Assembly (NCBI GenBank): GCA_030159075.1
Contig: BROG01000245.1
Span: 877,642 to 941,641 of the forward strand
Direction: 5' to 3'
Length of the DNA: 64,000 nucleotides
Source of the DNA: Atrina japonica
Lineage: Eukaryota; Mollusca; Bivalvia; Pterioida; Pinnidae
How positions within the stretch are numbered: position 1 is the first letter of the stretch; the number at the start of each line of letters is the position of its first letter. A program made the position numbers and the translations under genes. The notes beneath the pieces are model-generated. The model saw only the letters and a program-made list of their open reading frames with translations, was not told where the DNA came from and did no database searches. Shown piece by piece: positions 10,511 through 22,858 of the stretch.

Positions 10511-11039
10511 ACTACTTAAATGGGATAAATAAGTATAGTAAGTATAGAATAATCAGGTGCTATAGAAATACCAGTTAATAGGTGTTTCATACCACACATG
10601 GAAATGTATCAGATATACGATTAGGACCAGTGTATAAAAGTGGAGGTGAAAACCCTGTTACAACGTACCCAGGAAAGACAATCTGTCTTTTGTAAGTAAA
10701 CTTCTCTACAAAATTAACTTTGGTTCAAGCTGGTTCAATCATAACTATAATTTATTTCTTTTTCTTTTAACACAAAACACCCGATGTATTTTGTTGAAAT
10801 GTTTCAATACACACTCCCTCCCAAGAATACAGTCAAACCTGTCTATAAAGGCAAGGGAACCATTATAGATACATTATGGCCTTTATCAAAACGTTTATTC
10901 ATTACAAACAAGTTAACACAGGTTATGCTTAGATGACTTTAATAGGCAGGTGCCTTTACAAAAATCTATCATTTTAATGCAAGTTTGGTGGTACTTTTTA
11001 CCAGGGAATATAAAACTCACAGATTACAAACTAGATATA

Positions 11040-11200
11040 TGTACAGGAAACATATACAAATCTGGTCAATATAGGACAAACATGGACATCTGGAAATTTA
11101 GAGGTGGATCAGGTGTCATGGTAGAGTAAATATCTCCTTTTGATCGGTCCGTAAAATTTAGGGACGTTGTCATCAATAAAGTGAAATTGACGCCAATGTT
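11040..11200 (-). repeat. Penelope-like 3' tail, decayed
   Basis: Only the tail block remains on the minus strand (TGTCCTATATTGACC-, TCCAGATGTCCATG-like sequence), with deletions. Confidence 0.55.
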
Positions 11201-11964
11201 AGATCAATTAAATGTTCCTGAACTTGTCAGAGCTAAACAGTATGTCGCAATACCATATCCATGATTGAAACAGATAAAACATCAAAACTTAAATTAACAC
11301 TTATATTTTATTTATGTAAGCAAACGTACCGTGTTTGAATACTTAACATAAATCATTTACGATACTGTAGCAGGGAAATGATTATTTAAAATGATGTGTT
11401 CGTCAAGCGTTTTTGAAATTACACATATTGATTTCTATTATCGTATTTACTTAGTTCAAAAGATGATCCCAGCACCTATACAGTTACACAGTCACGTACA
11501 ATAGAATTTTTTGTGTGGCATGTCGTTATGGTGATAGTGCACTGAGTAAATTCTAGATTACTCGATCACCATTCATGAGTCGAAGTCCCGATGTTTCGAA
11601 CTTTTTAGACGGTCCCTTGAACTTCGACTCATCGAAGTTCTACTGTATTAAGACATGATTAATAAAAGATCCCATTAATTCCCTTCAATGATATACACAA
11701 AACTGTACAGGCAATCAATACCGTTAATGGTATTTCCTGTCCGTTAGATATTCAATTAACCTGAATTATTTCCTATTCTAACTGATTATTAAAACAATTT
11801 GTGAAGTAAAAGGTAAATATCAAACTGACGTTACAATTCGCGCTTAAAGTCAACATTTTGCTAATTTCATATATTAAGACAATACTTGCCAATACAATGC
11901 GTATTACCTGGGATGTCTATAAATTTGCTCGATATATAAAAAAACAGGTACCAACGTATTAATC

Positions 11965-12265
11965 GTCAGTAGCTCCAGGAGATAGCTATATAAAATGTCG
12001 CTTAACATAGGAAAAACACAGATCTCCGTATAATTCAGATGAGGAATCTTGTGCTATGGTGACATCCATAATGGCCAGCCACATGACTTCAAACGAGATT
12101 CCTCATATCCTTATGACAGCAACTGATCAGTAATTCGTTTGCCTCTGTATATGAAATGATCGTATGTTGAACACGTACTGGATTATTGGATCATCTGCGA
12201 GATATAGACACCATTTGCTGATAAAAAGATACATTACTACTCAAATGAGAAAAATTAACCAGGAA
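11965..12265 (-). repeat. Penelope-like relic
   Basis: Weak minus-strand similarity to the 3' part of the family: a tail remnant near 11970-12060, then the block ending TTTGCCTCTGTATATGAAATG and the GATCATCTGCGAGATATA segment matching the VYISQMIRYA region. It is strongly decayed. Confidence 0.5.
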
Positions 12266-12349
12266 ATTATATGATATTATAGAAAAGCCTATATCATCAC
12301 GTCCGTGTTAGTAAAATGTAACAAATGGAAGCTTATTGGAGTGGTTGCT

Positions 12350-12625
12350 ATTGTTGTTGTATTGATGTTTAACACCCCACTCAATAAAGTTTCACTCATA
12401 TGGAGACGTTACCAAATAACAGAGAAGAGCTTCAACTTTAGGTCTTTGCTTAGCATTTACGGCCATTGAGAAGTGACGGTTTTTAATATGCCGACAGCTA
12501 CTGTGACTTGGGACCTCGGTTATTACTGTCTTATCCGAATGACAGGAAAGGCCAGCCGCCTCCGCCGAGGCTCGAATCTGCGACCCTCCGGTTGCGAATC
12601 GCTCACTCTACCGTGGAGTCACGAC
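12350..12625 (-). mobile_element. tRNA-derived SINE, minus strand
   Basis: It shares its layout with the better copy at 60612-60925: GTTTAAC.CCC.CTCAA, TCACTCATATGGAGACG, GGCCATTGAG, then GACCTCGGTT. At the right end, an inverted tRNA-like head has TCGAATCTGCGACC on the plus strand, which is a B-box on the minus strand. Confidence 0.7.
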
Positions 12626-12707
12626 ATATTGGATTGGTAATGTGGTGTCGTTATACAAATTTTACTATGAAGGAAGTCACTAACGTAGTATAGTATAATT
12701 TAAAAAA

Positions 12708-13095
12708 AAAAGTCTCAGATACCAAAGTATAAATCATTACGATGTCCAGGATATAGGTACAAATCTGGTAAAAAATGGACAAACACGGACCTCTTGAAAT
12801 TAAGAGGTGGACCAGGTGTCATGGAGGATTAAGCATCCCCTGTCGACCGGTCACACCCGCCGTGAGTCCACAGTCAAATTAAAATGTATTACGTGAGGAA
12901 CGAATCCTCTTACTAACTGGTACATACGTCTCAGCAACCGTCATTGAACAAGTAACTAAACATTTCACTTAGTAAAACAGAGTAGTCGCAAACAAGCCTA
13001 CCGACAGTAAAATATTCGGAACGTTGACATCAAACTCGGCTTCCGATAACTCTGTGTCAATAATTTGTCAGTGAGTAGTTTACCTGATTGCATAT
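12708..13095 (-). repeat. Penelope-like family 1, 3' fragment
   Basis: The minus strand carries the last reverse transcriptase codons and the common tail. The 3' end GGTATCTGAGACTTTTTTTTT is at 12708-12725. It is 5'-truncated and carries small deletions. Confidence 0.8.
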
Positions 13096-13264
13096 TGTAG
13101 TTACATAGTTAGATAGGTAGTGAATCTTTCTGTTTGATGATGTCGTTTTCGTTATTCAATCTACAATTCCTAAACGGAAAATGCTGGCTGGGAATAATTT
13201 ACTGAAATCGAAAACCATTTTAAAAGTGATTGAAAAACTTTTTATATTCCAAAAATATAAAAAA

Positions 13265-14720
13265 AATTCAGATACCAAAGTATAAACCAATAGAATGTCC
13301 AGGACATAGATACAAATCCGGTAAAAATGGACAAGCACGGACCTCTGGAAACCAAGAGGTGGGATCAGGTGCCATGGAGGAGTAAGCATCCCCTGTCGAC
13401 CGGTCACACCCGCCGTAAGTCCATAGTCAAGTCCAACGAAACACGCGAGGAGTGTATATTCGTCACAATTGGCACAGACGTCTCAACAACCGCCAACGAA
13501 AAGGCAACTCAACATTTCACTAAGTGAAACAGAGTAGTCGCAAACAAGACTATTATACCGACAGTAAAATTTGCGGAACGTTGGCATTAAACGCGGTTTT
13601 CGATATCCCTGTGTCAATAATTTGTCAGTGAGTAGTTTACCTCTGTATATGAAATCTTCATATGATGTACACGCCATGGCATATCGGATCATTTGTGAAA
13701 TATAAACTCCATATGCGGGTGACTGAGGGATATTACTACTTAAATGTGGAAAATTTACAATTGGAAAGCCGAAGTCGTATATCTTAGTTGCTAATTTCCC
13801 GTCTGTGTTTATATTCAGTAAAATGTCTAAGTATGAAGCGTGTGTGCTTGATTCTGTTGTATCTTTAATTTCTAGTTCGCTGGGATATATCGCATTGACA
13901 TATGCATGAAAATTATCATTGTTAATTGACAAAACGTCGTCGATATATCAAAATGTCAAATTATAGGACACCAACTTTTTCTTCTTTTGATTCAGCAGTT
14001 TCTGAATGAAGCCTGAATTCGTATGAATAAAGGAACAGGTCGGCCAATAAAGGAGCACAATTGGTTCCCATAGGAATGCCGACAGTTTGTTGAAAGACCA
14101 CGTCTCCGAACATTACAAATACATTGTCTATACATTGTCAACCATCGTATGACTTTCAGCGATTCAGACAAAGTGTCTGGTTCTAAGTCTTCATGTTTGG
14201 CCCATCGTCTGGCATAATCTTCGACAGAATACATAACTAAACTGAAATTCTGACGCCAATTAAAGGAACGGGCTTTCCGGTATTTAGGGCCCCTTAAAAT
14301 AAGATTTTTTAGACTTTCATTTTCAATAATAGAAACGTCGCCGGTAATGACATGCCCGATAGGATTGTATTTGAAAGGAGATGAAGCACATGAACATGTG
14401 ACAGTGTTGTGTAGAAGATGGTTGATGTCTAGGCACTGCAAAACCTGTTTGTAATTGAATATATTGGATGCAATGCTAGGTGTATAGCTATATGAAATGC
14501 AAGGCGTGGTCCTCAGTTTAAAATATGGTGCAATACAGGAATGAACATTTTTGTGATTTAGAACATTGGCAATGTTTAAAGCGTCTATGCCTGTATTTGT
14601 AAATTTAAGTTAAAGGAAAAGACGTTTCTGTTCAGAACAGTCATCGTTTGTAACGCGTGCAGGCTTAAACAGTCTGTGGTAAGCGATGTCCATTATAATG
14701 GAGTTCACTAACACTACCTG
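13265..14720 (-). pseudogene. Penelope-like reverse transcriptase (family 1) with internal deletion
   Basis: The minus strand has two ends of the protein. Near 14.15-14.71 kb lies the N-terminal region: GIDALNIANVLNHKNV, ISYSYTPSIAS, CASSPFKYNPIGHVITGD, SLKNLILRGPKYRK, FNWRQNFSLVM, then VEDYARRW. Near 13.48-14.13 kb lies the C-terminal half: GIPMGTNC, a broken palm block, then SSTHASYLDILLNI and PAYGVYISQMIRYA to LSCLFVGGC. The middle, including WIPKLHK and the KCSTKPLS region, is deleted. The common 3' tail follows to 13265. No GIY-YIG motif is seen at either end. Confidence 0.85.
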
Positions 14721-15404
14721 TACTATCCTTTGGCTTGTTTAAAAGTTAAAGTAAAGTAGCTGTAAGATCACATATAAAAAGATAAGAAGAGCAAAAATGT
14801 TTGTATTTACGTCCAATCATTTTATTTTAACCGCACTCCAATCGCTAAAATACACAATAAAGTACATACCGACTCATATACATAATGTTTTATTACATTA
14901 ATATTAGCAAGAGTTTTGGAATAAGTTTTAGAAATAATGATTGATTTTTTTAAACTAAAGAGTCACAAAGCTGTCCAGATAATATCATATTTTGTACTTC
15001 TATGCTGATGCCATTATGTAAGATCGATTTATGTTATTTTAAACTCTTTAATTATGAAAGAAACAGCATGAATCATATCATTTTCAGTAGCTTGAATATC
15101 TTTGTCTATGACACCAGATATCCCGCCGGTAAAACTATTGCTTATTGATGATCTTCTTTTATTCTGATTCTCCATGATCCATTTCTGATTTTGGTTGTAT
15201 ATTATTTCTCATGAATTATTTGATATAATTTTCGAAGTTGTTATCCTTCAAAAAAGTATCGATACTATTGATATTCTAACAAGAAGTTAAACAAAGTTAT
15301 TGAATTGACATTATTTATTCATATAGTCATGATGCTTAACTTATACCCGTATAGAATTGCAGAGATACATCGATTGACAGAAACATATATATAACAAGTA
15401 AAAC
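14721..15404. other. No gene seen
   Basis: AT-rich sequence in the large intron with no open frame of note and no recognised repeat. Confidence 0.45.
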
Positions 15405-15625
15405 TGAACCAATCAATAATCAAAAACTCAAGTCCATTATAACACGACGAATTAGATGTCCAAATGGTCTCAACATGAAGAACAATTACGAATCCCAAAC
15501 GGGATAAGACCAGGTGTCCGGAAGAAGTCAGTGTCTTCTGCTGGCATGCCACACCTGTCGCAAATGTTCCATGGAAACCTTTCTAGTTCGATGAACGAGT
15601 CAAATTCGGTACAAAGGTCAAGTCT
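15405..15625 (-). repeat. Penelope-like family 2, 3' tail
   Basis: It matches, in inverse orientation, the tail of the family 2 copy at 31.0-31.19 kb: TTTGCGACAGGTGTGGCATG, TTCCGGACACCTGG and TATGTTGAGACCATTTGGAC-type blocks on the minus strand, ending with ACTTGAGTTT. Confidence 0.7.
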
Positions 15626-15954
15626 GGTGATGAGGTCACGTTCGGTAAAAACATGATTGGTGAAACGGTGTCACTGTTTGTGGCCGTGATCATTCTATAT
15701 AAAAACCAAAGGGCACAAACAATGTAACTTAGAAAAGGCCAAATAGATAAATTGTGTGTTTTCGATCACCGTACGAGCAACATAATAGACATATCATATT
15801 TCAAAATCAATTTGATTTCATCTTTCAGAAATATATCTATCTTTCCTATTTGCAAAACTAGACAGAAAACATAAGGTTCTTTACCGTGAGGATATTATGT
15901 ATTAGATAATAACAAGAAGCTATCTAAATTTAAACCGTTTGATTCAGATGAAAC

Positions 15955-16080
15955 ATTAAAATGTTCTCAACATGAAGAACAATTACAAAATAAGGTGAGA
16001 CCAGGTGTCCAGAAAGAGTACGAATTACCCGTCGCAAATGTTCCATGTAAACCTTCCGAGTTCGAAGCATTCTTGAATTT
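15955..16080 (-). repeat. Penelope-like family 2, 3' tail, second decayed copy
   Basis: It repeats the CTCAACATGAAGAACAATTA, AGACCAGGTGTCC and CGCAAATGTTCCATG blocks of 15405-15625 with deletions. Confidence 0.6.
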
Positions 16081-16339
16081 GGTTATATTTTATTTATTCT
16101 GTGAGAAAATATAACTACAGAAATATGATATTTTCTGATTCACATAACTCAAGAGAGGGAATTGTGACATAATTGAGGTTCCACACTATCAGAATATATG
16201 AATTAGTTTATATGAAGAATCTATCTCAATCTAAGACGTTTGTTTCAGATTTAGTCGATCGTTTGTGGCGAAGACCCGATCACTTGACTAAACCAAAGCA
16301 CAGAGGATGAAACTTTCGGTTTTCCATACCCACATTTTA

Positions 16340-16630
16340 CTCCCTACGTTTTTATTATTATCATTATTATTATTATTATCATTATCATTATTATTATTAT
16401 CATTATTATTATCATTATTATTATTATTATCATTATTTATTATTATTATTATTAGTAGTAGTAATATTATTATTATTATTATTGTTGTTGTTGTTGTTAT
16501 TGTTGTTGTTGTTATTAATATTATCATCATCATTATTATTATTATTATTATTATTACTATTATTATTATTATTACTATTATTATTATTATTATTATCATT
16601 ATAATTATTATTATTATTATTATTATTATT
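16340..16630. repeat. (ATT)n / (ATC)n compound microsatellite
   Basis: Nearly 300 bases of ATT triplets with ATC, AGT and GTT interruptions. Any reading frame through it is a by-product of the triplet period. Confidence 0.95.
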
Positions 16631-16639
16631 TTATTGGCT

Positions 16640-17145
16640 TGACATGTGATGTCCGGCATACGACACGATTTTCCTGTAGGTACTGCTGAATTGATTAAAT
16701 TAAGATGGATAAAACGGGAAACGGCAACTTAGAAACATGGTAAGACGTAGCTCAATCGAATGATTTGTGTGCAGCCATGGACAAAGCTTTACTTTACTTT
16801 TGCCCAAATATAAAGATTTACAGTTCCGGAAAATCAGTTGGATTTTACTCGAAATAATTTATATAAAAACCAAAGGGCGCAAAAATACATTATGTGAAAA
16901 ATCTCGCACCTGAGATAGACAGATCTTGTTTCTTTTAATCAGTGCTGTACTTTGTATCACTACACACGTCGTCTGCATTGTTTGTAATCATGGGAGATCA
17001 AGAAAATTATCATGTTAAAATTCGTTATCAGTTAAACATAAATCTTAATACATTTAAGTGAAAGGTTCTTGACAGGATTAAATGTAAAACAACTATCAAA
17101 CAAAAAGCAAACCTTTTACACAACGTAAATGTCTGAAAAGTACAT
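16640..17145. other. No gene seen
   Basis: A short block with TATAAAAACCAAAGGGC near 16860 repeats one near 15700. Otherwise nothing is recognised. Confidence 0.4.
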
Positions 17146-17275
17146 ATACCAAGTATCAACCGTGAAAAACTCCTCAGAGCAATAAAAATACAGGGTATAT
17201 ATTGTATAAATCTTAAAACATCCAGAGATGGGATCAGGTGGTATGGATGAATAAGAGTCCTTTATGTAAATATGC
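17146..17275 (-). repeat. Penelope-like 3' tail remnant
   Basis: The plus strand has CCAGAGATGGGATCAGGTGG, the inverse of the family tail, with decayed flanks. Confidence 0.4.
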
Positions 17276-17439
17276 ACTACAGTGTTATCAAAATGATATG
17301 CATTTTACCACTCGTATTTAATATAATGTTATAGGTATAGGATTCAATGATTAAATTAACATTTACAGTTTAATATGGTGGCACAATGCATCGTCATTAT
17401 ATCAATATCATGTTTACTGACTCTCTACATATTTAAAAT

Positions 17440-17905
17440 ACCAAGATATTTGGGAAGTATTAGACCATATACAAATTTTGTGAACATTGGATAAATACGG
17501 ACCTCTGAAAATTAAGAAGCGGGATCAGATGACATAAAGGAGTTAGCATCCTCTGTTGACTGGTCACACCTGCCGTGCGTCCACAGATAAATTCATAGGA
17601 AATAAGTGAGGAATAAATCCTGTTCACAATTGTTAAACATGGCAAAGAAGTTCCAACAACCGCTATCGAACAGGTTACTCAAAATTTCAATAATTGAAAC
17701 ACGGTGATTACCACAATTTACCGACCGTGCAATTAATGGAACACTGACATTAAAACTCCGGATATCCTTGTGACAACAATTTTACCTCTGTAAATGAAAT
17801 GTTCATATGTTGAACACGCACTGACATATCCAATCATCAACTAACTATAAATACAATATGCAGGCGTTAAAGGGATATTACTACTTAAATGCAGAAGGCT
17901 GAAAT
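17440..17905 (-). repeat. Penelope-like family 1, 3' fragment
   Basis: Minus-strand end of the reverse transcriptase and the common tail (GTGACCAGTCAACAGAGGAT, CTTTATGTCATCTGATCCC). It is 5'-truncated and decayed. Confidence 0.7.
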
Positions 17906-18470
17906 TATCACGTTTATAGTATAGCCTGGTTGTTAATTTAAAAGGTTTTTTACATGAAGTGAACTTACATGTTAAAGTAAAGTAATAGTATAAACAAATC
18001 AATTGTTTATCCATTTATTTAACTATCATAAACCTAGTATATTTGGAAATGTATATCGAAATTGGCATTTAGGCATTAACGAATATTGATTAAACGTTAG
18101 ACTCCAAATCTGCTACACAAAAGACTTCATTACAATGGTGCAGCATAAGTATTCTCTAATTATTCGGTATGTTTGTAAATTGAATGCCTCTTTAAAACCA
18201 TTTTCATTTAAATGTATAGTAAATAGATGCCGGGAGATATTTTCTGTTACGAGCTGTCGATGTATATATTTGATCTTTAATCGTGTTGTTATCACCTATT
18301 CGATGAAAAATAGGCCAATTACAACTCATGGTTTGTAACAACCGTATGTAATGGAAGATTAAAACATCTCTTTCACCAAAATCACGACATTATGAACAAT
18401 GCGTAGATTTACTCAAATATATCTCAGATTGTTTTCTTATTACGTGTAAACGTGCTTCCATATAAGATTT
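17906..18470. other. No gene seen
   Basis: AT-rich spacer before the 36-bp array, with no supported feature. Confidence 0.4.
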
Positions 18471-19949
18471 TAGAATAATGAACACTCACAACCTAAACTA
18501 TCTGTTTAAGATAATAAACACTCACGACCTAAACTATCTGTTTAAGATAATGAACACTCACGACCCAAACTATCTGTTTAAGATAATGGACACTCACGAC
18601 CTAAACAATCTGTTTAAGATAATGAACACTCACGACCTAAACAATCTTTTTAAGATAATGAACACTCACGACCTAAACTATCTGTTTAAGATAATGAACA
18701 CTCACGACCCAAACTATCTGTTTAAGATAATGAACACTCACGACCTAAACAATCTTTTTAAGATAATGAACACTCACGACCTAAACTATCTGTTTAAGAT
18801 AATGAACACTCACGACCCAAACTATCTGTTTAAGATAATGGACACTCACCACCTAAACAATCTGTTTAAGATAATGAACACTCACGACCTAAACAATCTG
18901 TTTAAGATAATGAACACTCACGACCTAAACAATCTATTTAAGATATTGGACAATCAAGAACCAAACAATCTGTCTAAGATAATGGACACTCACGACCCAA
19001 ACAATCTGTTTCAGATAATGAACACTCACGACCCAAGCTATCTGTTTCAGATAATGAACACTCACGACCCAAACTATCTGTTTCAGATAATGAACACTCA
19101 CGACCCAAACTATCTATTTAAGATAATGAACACTCACGACCCAAACTATCTGTTTAAGATAATGAACACTCTCGACCCAAAGTATCTGTTTAAGATAATG
19201 AACACTCTCGACCCAAAGTATCTGTTTAAGATAATGAACACTCACGACCTAAACTATCTGTTTAAGATAATGAACACTCACGACATAAACTATCTGTTTA
19301 AGATAATGAACACTCACGACCCAAACTATCTGTTTAAGATAATGGACACTCACGACCTAAACTATCTGTTTAAGATAATGAACACTCACGACCCAAACTA
19401 TCTGCTTAAGATAATGAACACCCACGACCTAAACTATCTGTTTAAGATAATAAACACTCACGACCTAAACAATCTGTTTAAGATAATGAACACTCACGAC
19501 CCAAACTATCTGTTTAAGATAATGAACACTCACTACCTAAACAATCTGTTTAAGATAATGAACACTCACGACCTAAACAATCTGTTTAAGATATTGGACA
19601 CTCACGAACCAAACAATCTGTCTAAGATAATGGACACTCACGACCCAAACAATCTGTTTCAGATAATGAACACTCACGACCCAAGCTATCTGTTTCAGAT
19701 AATGAACACTCACGACCCAAACTATCTATTCAAGATAATGAACACTCTCGACCCAAACTATCTGTTTAAGATAATGAACACTCTCGACCCAAAGTATCTG
19801 TTTAAGATAATGAACACTCTCGACCCAAAGTATCTGTTTAAGATAATGAACACTTACGACCTAAACCATCTGTTTAAGATAATGAACACTCACGACCTAA
19901 ACTATCTGTTTAAGATAATGAACACTCACGACCCAAACTATATTATAAA
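18471..19949. repeat. 36-bp minisatellite with 648-bp higher-order period
   Basis: About 41 tandem copies of a 36-base unit (key part AACACTCACGACC, then AACTATCTGTTTAAG and ATAATG). Unit variants recur in the same order. The ATATTGGACA variant unit at 18943 is repeated at 19591, exactly 648 bases (18 units) later, with the same neighbours (CTAAG for TTAAG, then three CAG-for-AAG units). A CTCTCGACC pair at 19165 recurs at 19777 (17 units), so one unit was gained or lost. Because 36 is a multiple of three, one frame stays open for 496 codons (a 12-residue NTHDxNYLFKIM repeat). I see no splice sites, signal or other support for translation. Confidence 0.95.
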
Positions 19950-20337
19950 CATAATACCAAAGTTATAATGCTCAAGACGATACCGTTTCTGTCAATTAGA
20001 CTTCATCAGTTGAGCTCCAATTTGAAAAGTATGTGTTTTTTCTAAAGATAAAGTGGTGTCATACAGGGCCAAATAATATATCTAAAAGTATAGCCGAAAT
20101 CCGTCCAAGAGTAACCACTGTAAAAAAAAAAAAATGACTATCTTAGCTTTAGAAAATTTTCGAATTTAAATGGTGTCAACAGTGCCAAATATTCCTTTAG
20201 TATAAGATGAACAACTGGTACCGAAATACCAGGTACGAGGTTTATGTATACCCTCGGGGACTCAAACGGTCCACCAGCAGTGGCAACGACCTAGTGGTTA
20301 TAAATATTATAAACATAAAACCAAAGTTATAATGCTC
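19950..20337 (-). repeat. Penelope terminal repeat between two 36-bp arrays
   Basis: Read on the minus strand, it contains the hammerhead block, TTAGACGGA-type sequence, AGCTAAGATAGTCAT and a TTTAGTATAAG stretch. On the plus strand there is also a GTTTATGTATACCCTCGGG and CCAGCAGTGGCAACGA block shared with 35.36-35.42 kb. It begins and ends with copies of the repeat end TATTATAAACATAA. Both ends are fused to 36-bp units. Confidence 0.75.
19970..20015 (-). ncRNA. Hammerhead ribozyme motif, core intact
   Basis: On the minus strand: stem I arm GCTCAA, CTGATGA, stem II GTC/GAC with loop TAATT flanked by an A-A pair position, GAAAC, loop GGTATC, cleavage triplet GTC and stem I arm TTGAGC. Stem I is six perfect pairs, and every conserved core base is present. 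This is the best preserved copy by inspection. The weak point is the A-A at 10.1/11.1, where the family also has U-A. Confidence 0.82.
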
Positions 20338-20560
20338 AAGATAATGGACACTCACGACCTAAACTATCTGTTTAAGATAATGAACACTCACGACCCAAAC
20401 TATCTGCTTAAGATAATGAACACCCACGACCTAAACTATCTGTTTAAGATAATGAACACCCACGACCTAAACTATCTGTTTAAGATAATGAACACCCACG
20501 ACCTAAACTATCTGTTTAAGATAATGAACACTCACAACCTAAACTATCTGTTTAAGATCA
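20338..20560. repeat. Second, short 36-bp array
   Basis: Six units of the same 36-bp repeat. The array begins inside a hammerhead remnant: the terminal-repeat sequence AAGTTATAATGCTCAAG runs straight into ATAATGGACACTC. Array and terminal repeat are therefore joined at the stem I arm. Confidence 0.9.
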
Positions 20561-20640
20561 ATTGCGATGGTCAAGAGGTAGAGTGTTCGACTCTTAAGTA
20601 AAACGTCCATCGTTTGAGTCTTTGTTCTGGGCCATGCCAA
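20560..20640 (+). repeat. Possible tRNA-like SINE fragment
   Basis: GATGGTCAAGAGGTAGAGTG resembles an A-box region and CGTTTGAGTCTTTG a damaged B-box, about 35 bases apart. It could be a SINE head or chance. Confidence 0.3.
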
Positions 20641-22379
20641 ATACGCGTAATTTCACAGTCGTTCACACTAGCGAAAATAAAATGACAAAATCAGCATTTG
20701 AAATCTCGAAAATATCATCTCTTGAATAATTCTATAACTTTTGTATCTCTAAAATAAAATCCCGTCAAAGTTTCCGGATTTCAGTGACCAAAAATGAATA
20801 TTACTTTTGCAAAAGTTTTATACTGCTTTCGGAAGAAAGAATGCACCACAGGGGTTTAAAAAGCAATGCAGTGTCTGACCGCTGATCAGAGCAGGCTCGA
20901 GCACCGGTGAAACCTTAGCCGTAGAAGCGAATCACATCACACTTAGAAATAGCTCCTTTAAGATCATGTATAAACTATGGGTACCATAGTTATACCTATA
21001 ACGAAGTTCATACAATTTTTAGCATTCATATAAAATATTGGACAAATACAGACCGCTAAAATACAGAGATGTGGTCAGATGCAATGGGAAAGAACTCCTA
21101 GAAACACAATTTGCTGGCTAAATCCAAAATATGACAACATGATGACTTCGAATAAAACCATAGGAGGTGTAGTGTGTTCAGTTACAAATAACTCGTGTAT
21201 CTATGGTGACAATAAATGTTTAAGATGTCGGAAATCGGAAAATCGTCCACAGTTTCACCCCCTCCAATTTAAGAAAGATGTCTAATAACTAAGAACAGCA
21301 CTCAGTCCTCGTTGGAGTCGATATTTAAAACCAAGCCTCCGATATAACTAAAATAGTTTTTTGGTAGGCGGTTTCCAATACTAAATTAACATCCGAGTGT
21401 CGGTGCCATATCTAGAACAGTACGTTTCAACAAGTTAATAGGGGAGTGAATGACAATTATGTTATTATCATTATTTATCCATAACTCAAAATTCGTGTTT
21501 TAAAGAAGTAGTCAATTATTTTAACCATGCATAATTTAACTTCTTTTGTTATCTTCACGGTTTCCATTCAAATAGCCTGCTTAGACTGCTTTTGCAATCG
21601 TAAGTACACTGCATACCTATTGAAAATTGTAACCGTTCACAAATAATGTCATTTAGTACATCCTGGAATTCCCTCCACAGCGGACGACATTATTTAACTT
21701 TGCCAATCCTTCTCTATTTTAATCATATTCGCTCATTCATTTGAATGGATAATGATGAAATATCACATTTTAATCATTAGACTATCTAAGCCTTCATTAT
21801 ACACTAAGATTTCGTTGCATTGGGAGTATCGAAGATTTTCCTATTTCTGAAGTGAGCCATGTTGACAGTAATTCTTTTTGACAAACATAAATTCATGGGT
21901 ATGGGTGCCAACATTACTGCTATTTGGCGTAACGTTTGATTTGGAGACGTAACCAGTGGTAGAAGAATCTGCACGTCTGACCTGAATTTGAGCGTAAAGT
22001 TTAAAGTACTCTGGTTTCACCGAAACAAAAATCGAATACCCGAACTAGCCGGCTTGATAGTCAAACGCAGTTGCCGACCAAAAAATGCCGAGAGGTCTTA
22101 TTTAGGTACACGTACACTTAATCTATATAAATACAAGGTTGATAATATAAACCTGTTTCGTAGTTATTATCAACATGGTAAAGTGCAATACTCTTGATGT
22201 TATCGATAATCATTAGGCATAAGTGCTTTAAATAATTAATGATTTTTTCTTTTGTCTGTTACTTATTAGACACATTTCTTTTCCTTGAGTAACATCTGAA
22301 AGTTTGAGAAGTCCCAGTTTTCTAACTCTAACTTGCAGACTCTCCAGTTGCATTTAGTCTGAGACCCTAGATAGAAATA
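20641..22379. other. No gene seen
   Basis: Contains only a weak Penelope tail remnant near 21020-21110 (GGACAAATACAGACC.., GAGATGTGGTCAGATGC). Short open frames lack recognisable domains. Confidence 0.4.
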
Positions 22380-22830
22380 TATGGTAATCTTCGAAGAACA
22401 CTAGCGTTCACTAGAAATATGTTGTAAGATATCATGTGCTCGTATCACATGCAACATTAACGTTGCTATGGGTATAAATTCAACACTTTATGCTTCTATC
22501 ACACCCAACACTAACAGTTTTTTCACACAACACTTAAGTTGCAGCATATATAATATGGTCTTAGAAACTAGATGCCCGTATCAAAAAAAACTTTTGTTGC
22601 CTTGTATTTATATTGTTCAAAACTATATATTCGTATCACACCCAATACTAACGCTTTCTCATATAACACTAAAGTTGCAGCGTATATATGGTATTAGAGT
22701 CTAAGTGCTTGTATCAAACGGAACACTAACGTTACTTTTTACACAATACAAAATTGTTGGCGGATATGTTTTTAATCACTAGTATATGCTCATATTACAC
22801 GAAACACTCACACATATTCACACAACATTG
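22380..22830. repeat. Decayed tandem repeat, unit roughly 85-100 bases
   Basis: A block of the form GTATCACACCCAACACTAACG, TTCACACAACACT, AAGTTGCAGCGTATATA, then TAGAGTCTAGATGC recurs about five times with substitutions and indels. Confidence 0.65.
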
Positions 22831-22858
22831 ACTTTTCAGGTGATATTTAAGGATTGAT

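Noticed and set aside
16288..16659. Poly-I/N/L frames on both strands
   Set aside because: They are triplet microsatellite artefacts.
18478..19968. 496-codon open frame of a 12-residue repeat (NTHDxNYLFKIM)
   Set aside because: The frame is open only because the 36-bp unit is a multiple of three and lacks stops. It shows a satellite-type higher-order duplication, joins transposon sequence at both ends, and has no signal peptide, splice sites or other coding support.
21988..22197. 69-codon plus-strand open frame
   Set aside because: It has no recognisable domain, signal or splice context, and its length is within chance expectation for this window.
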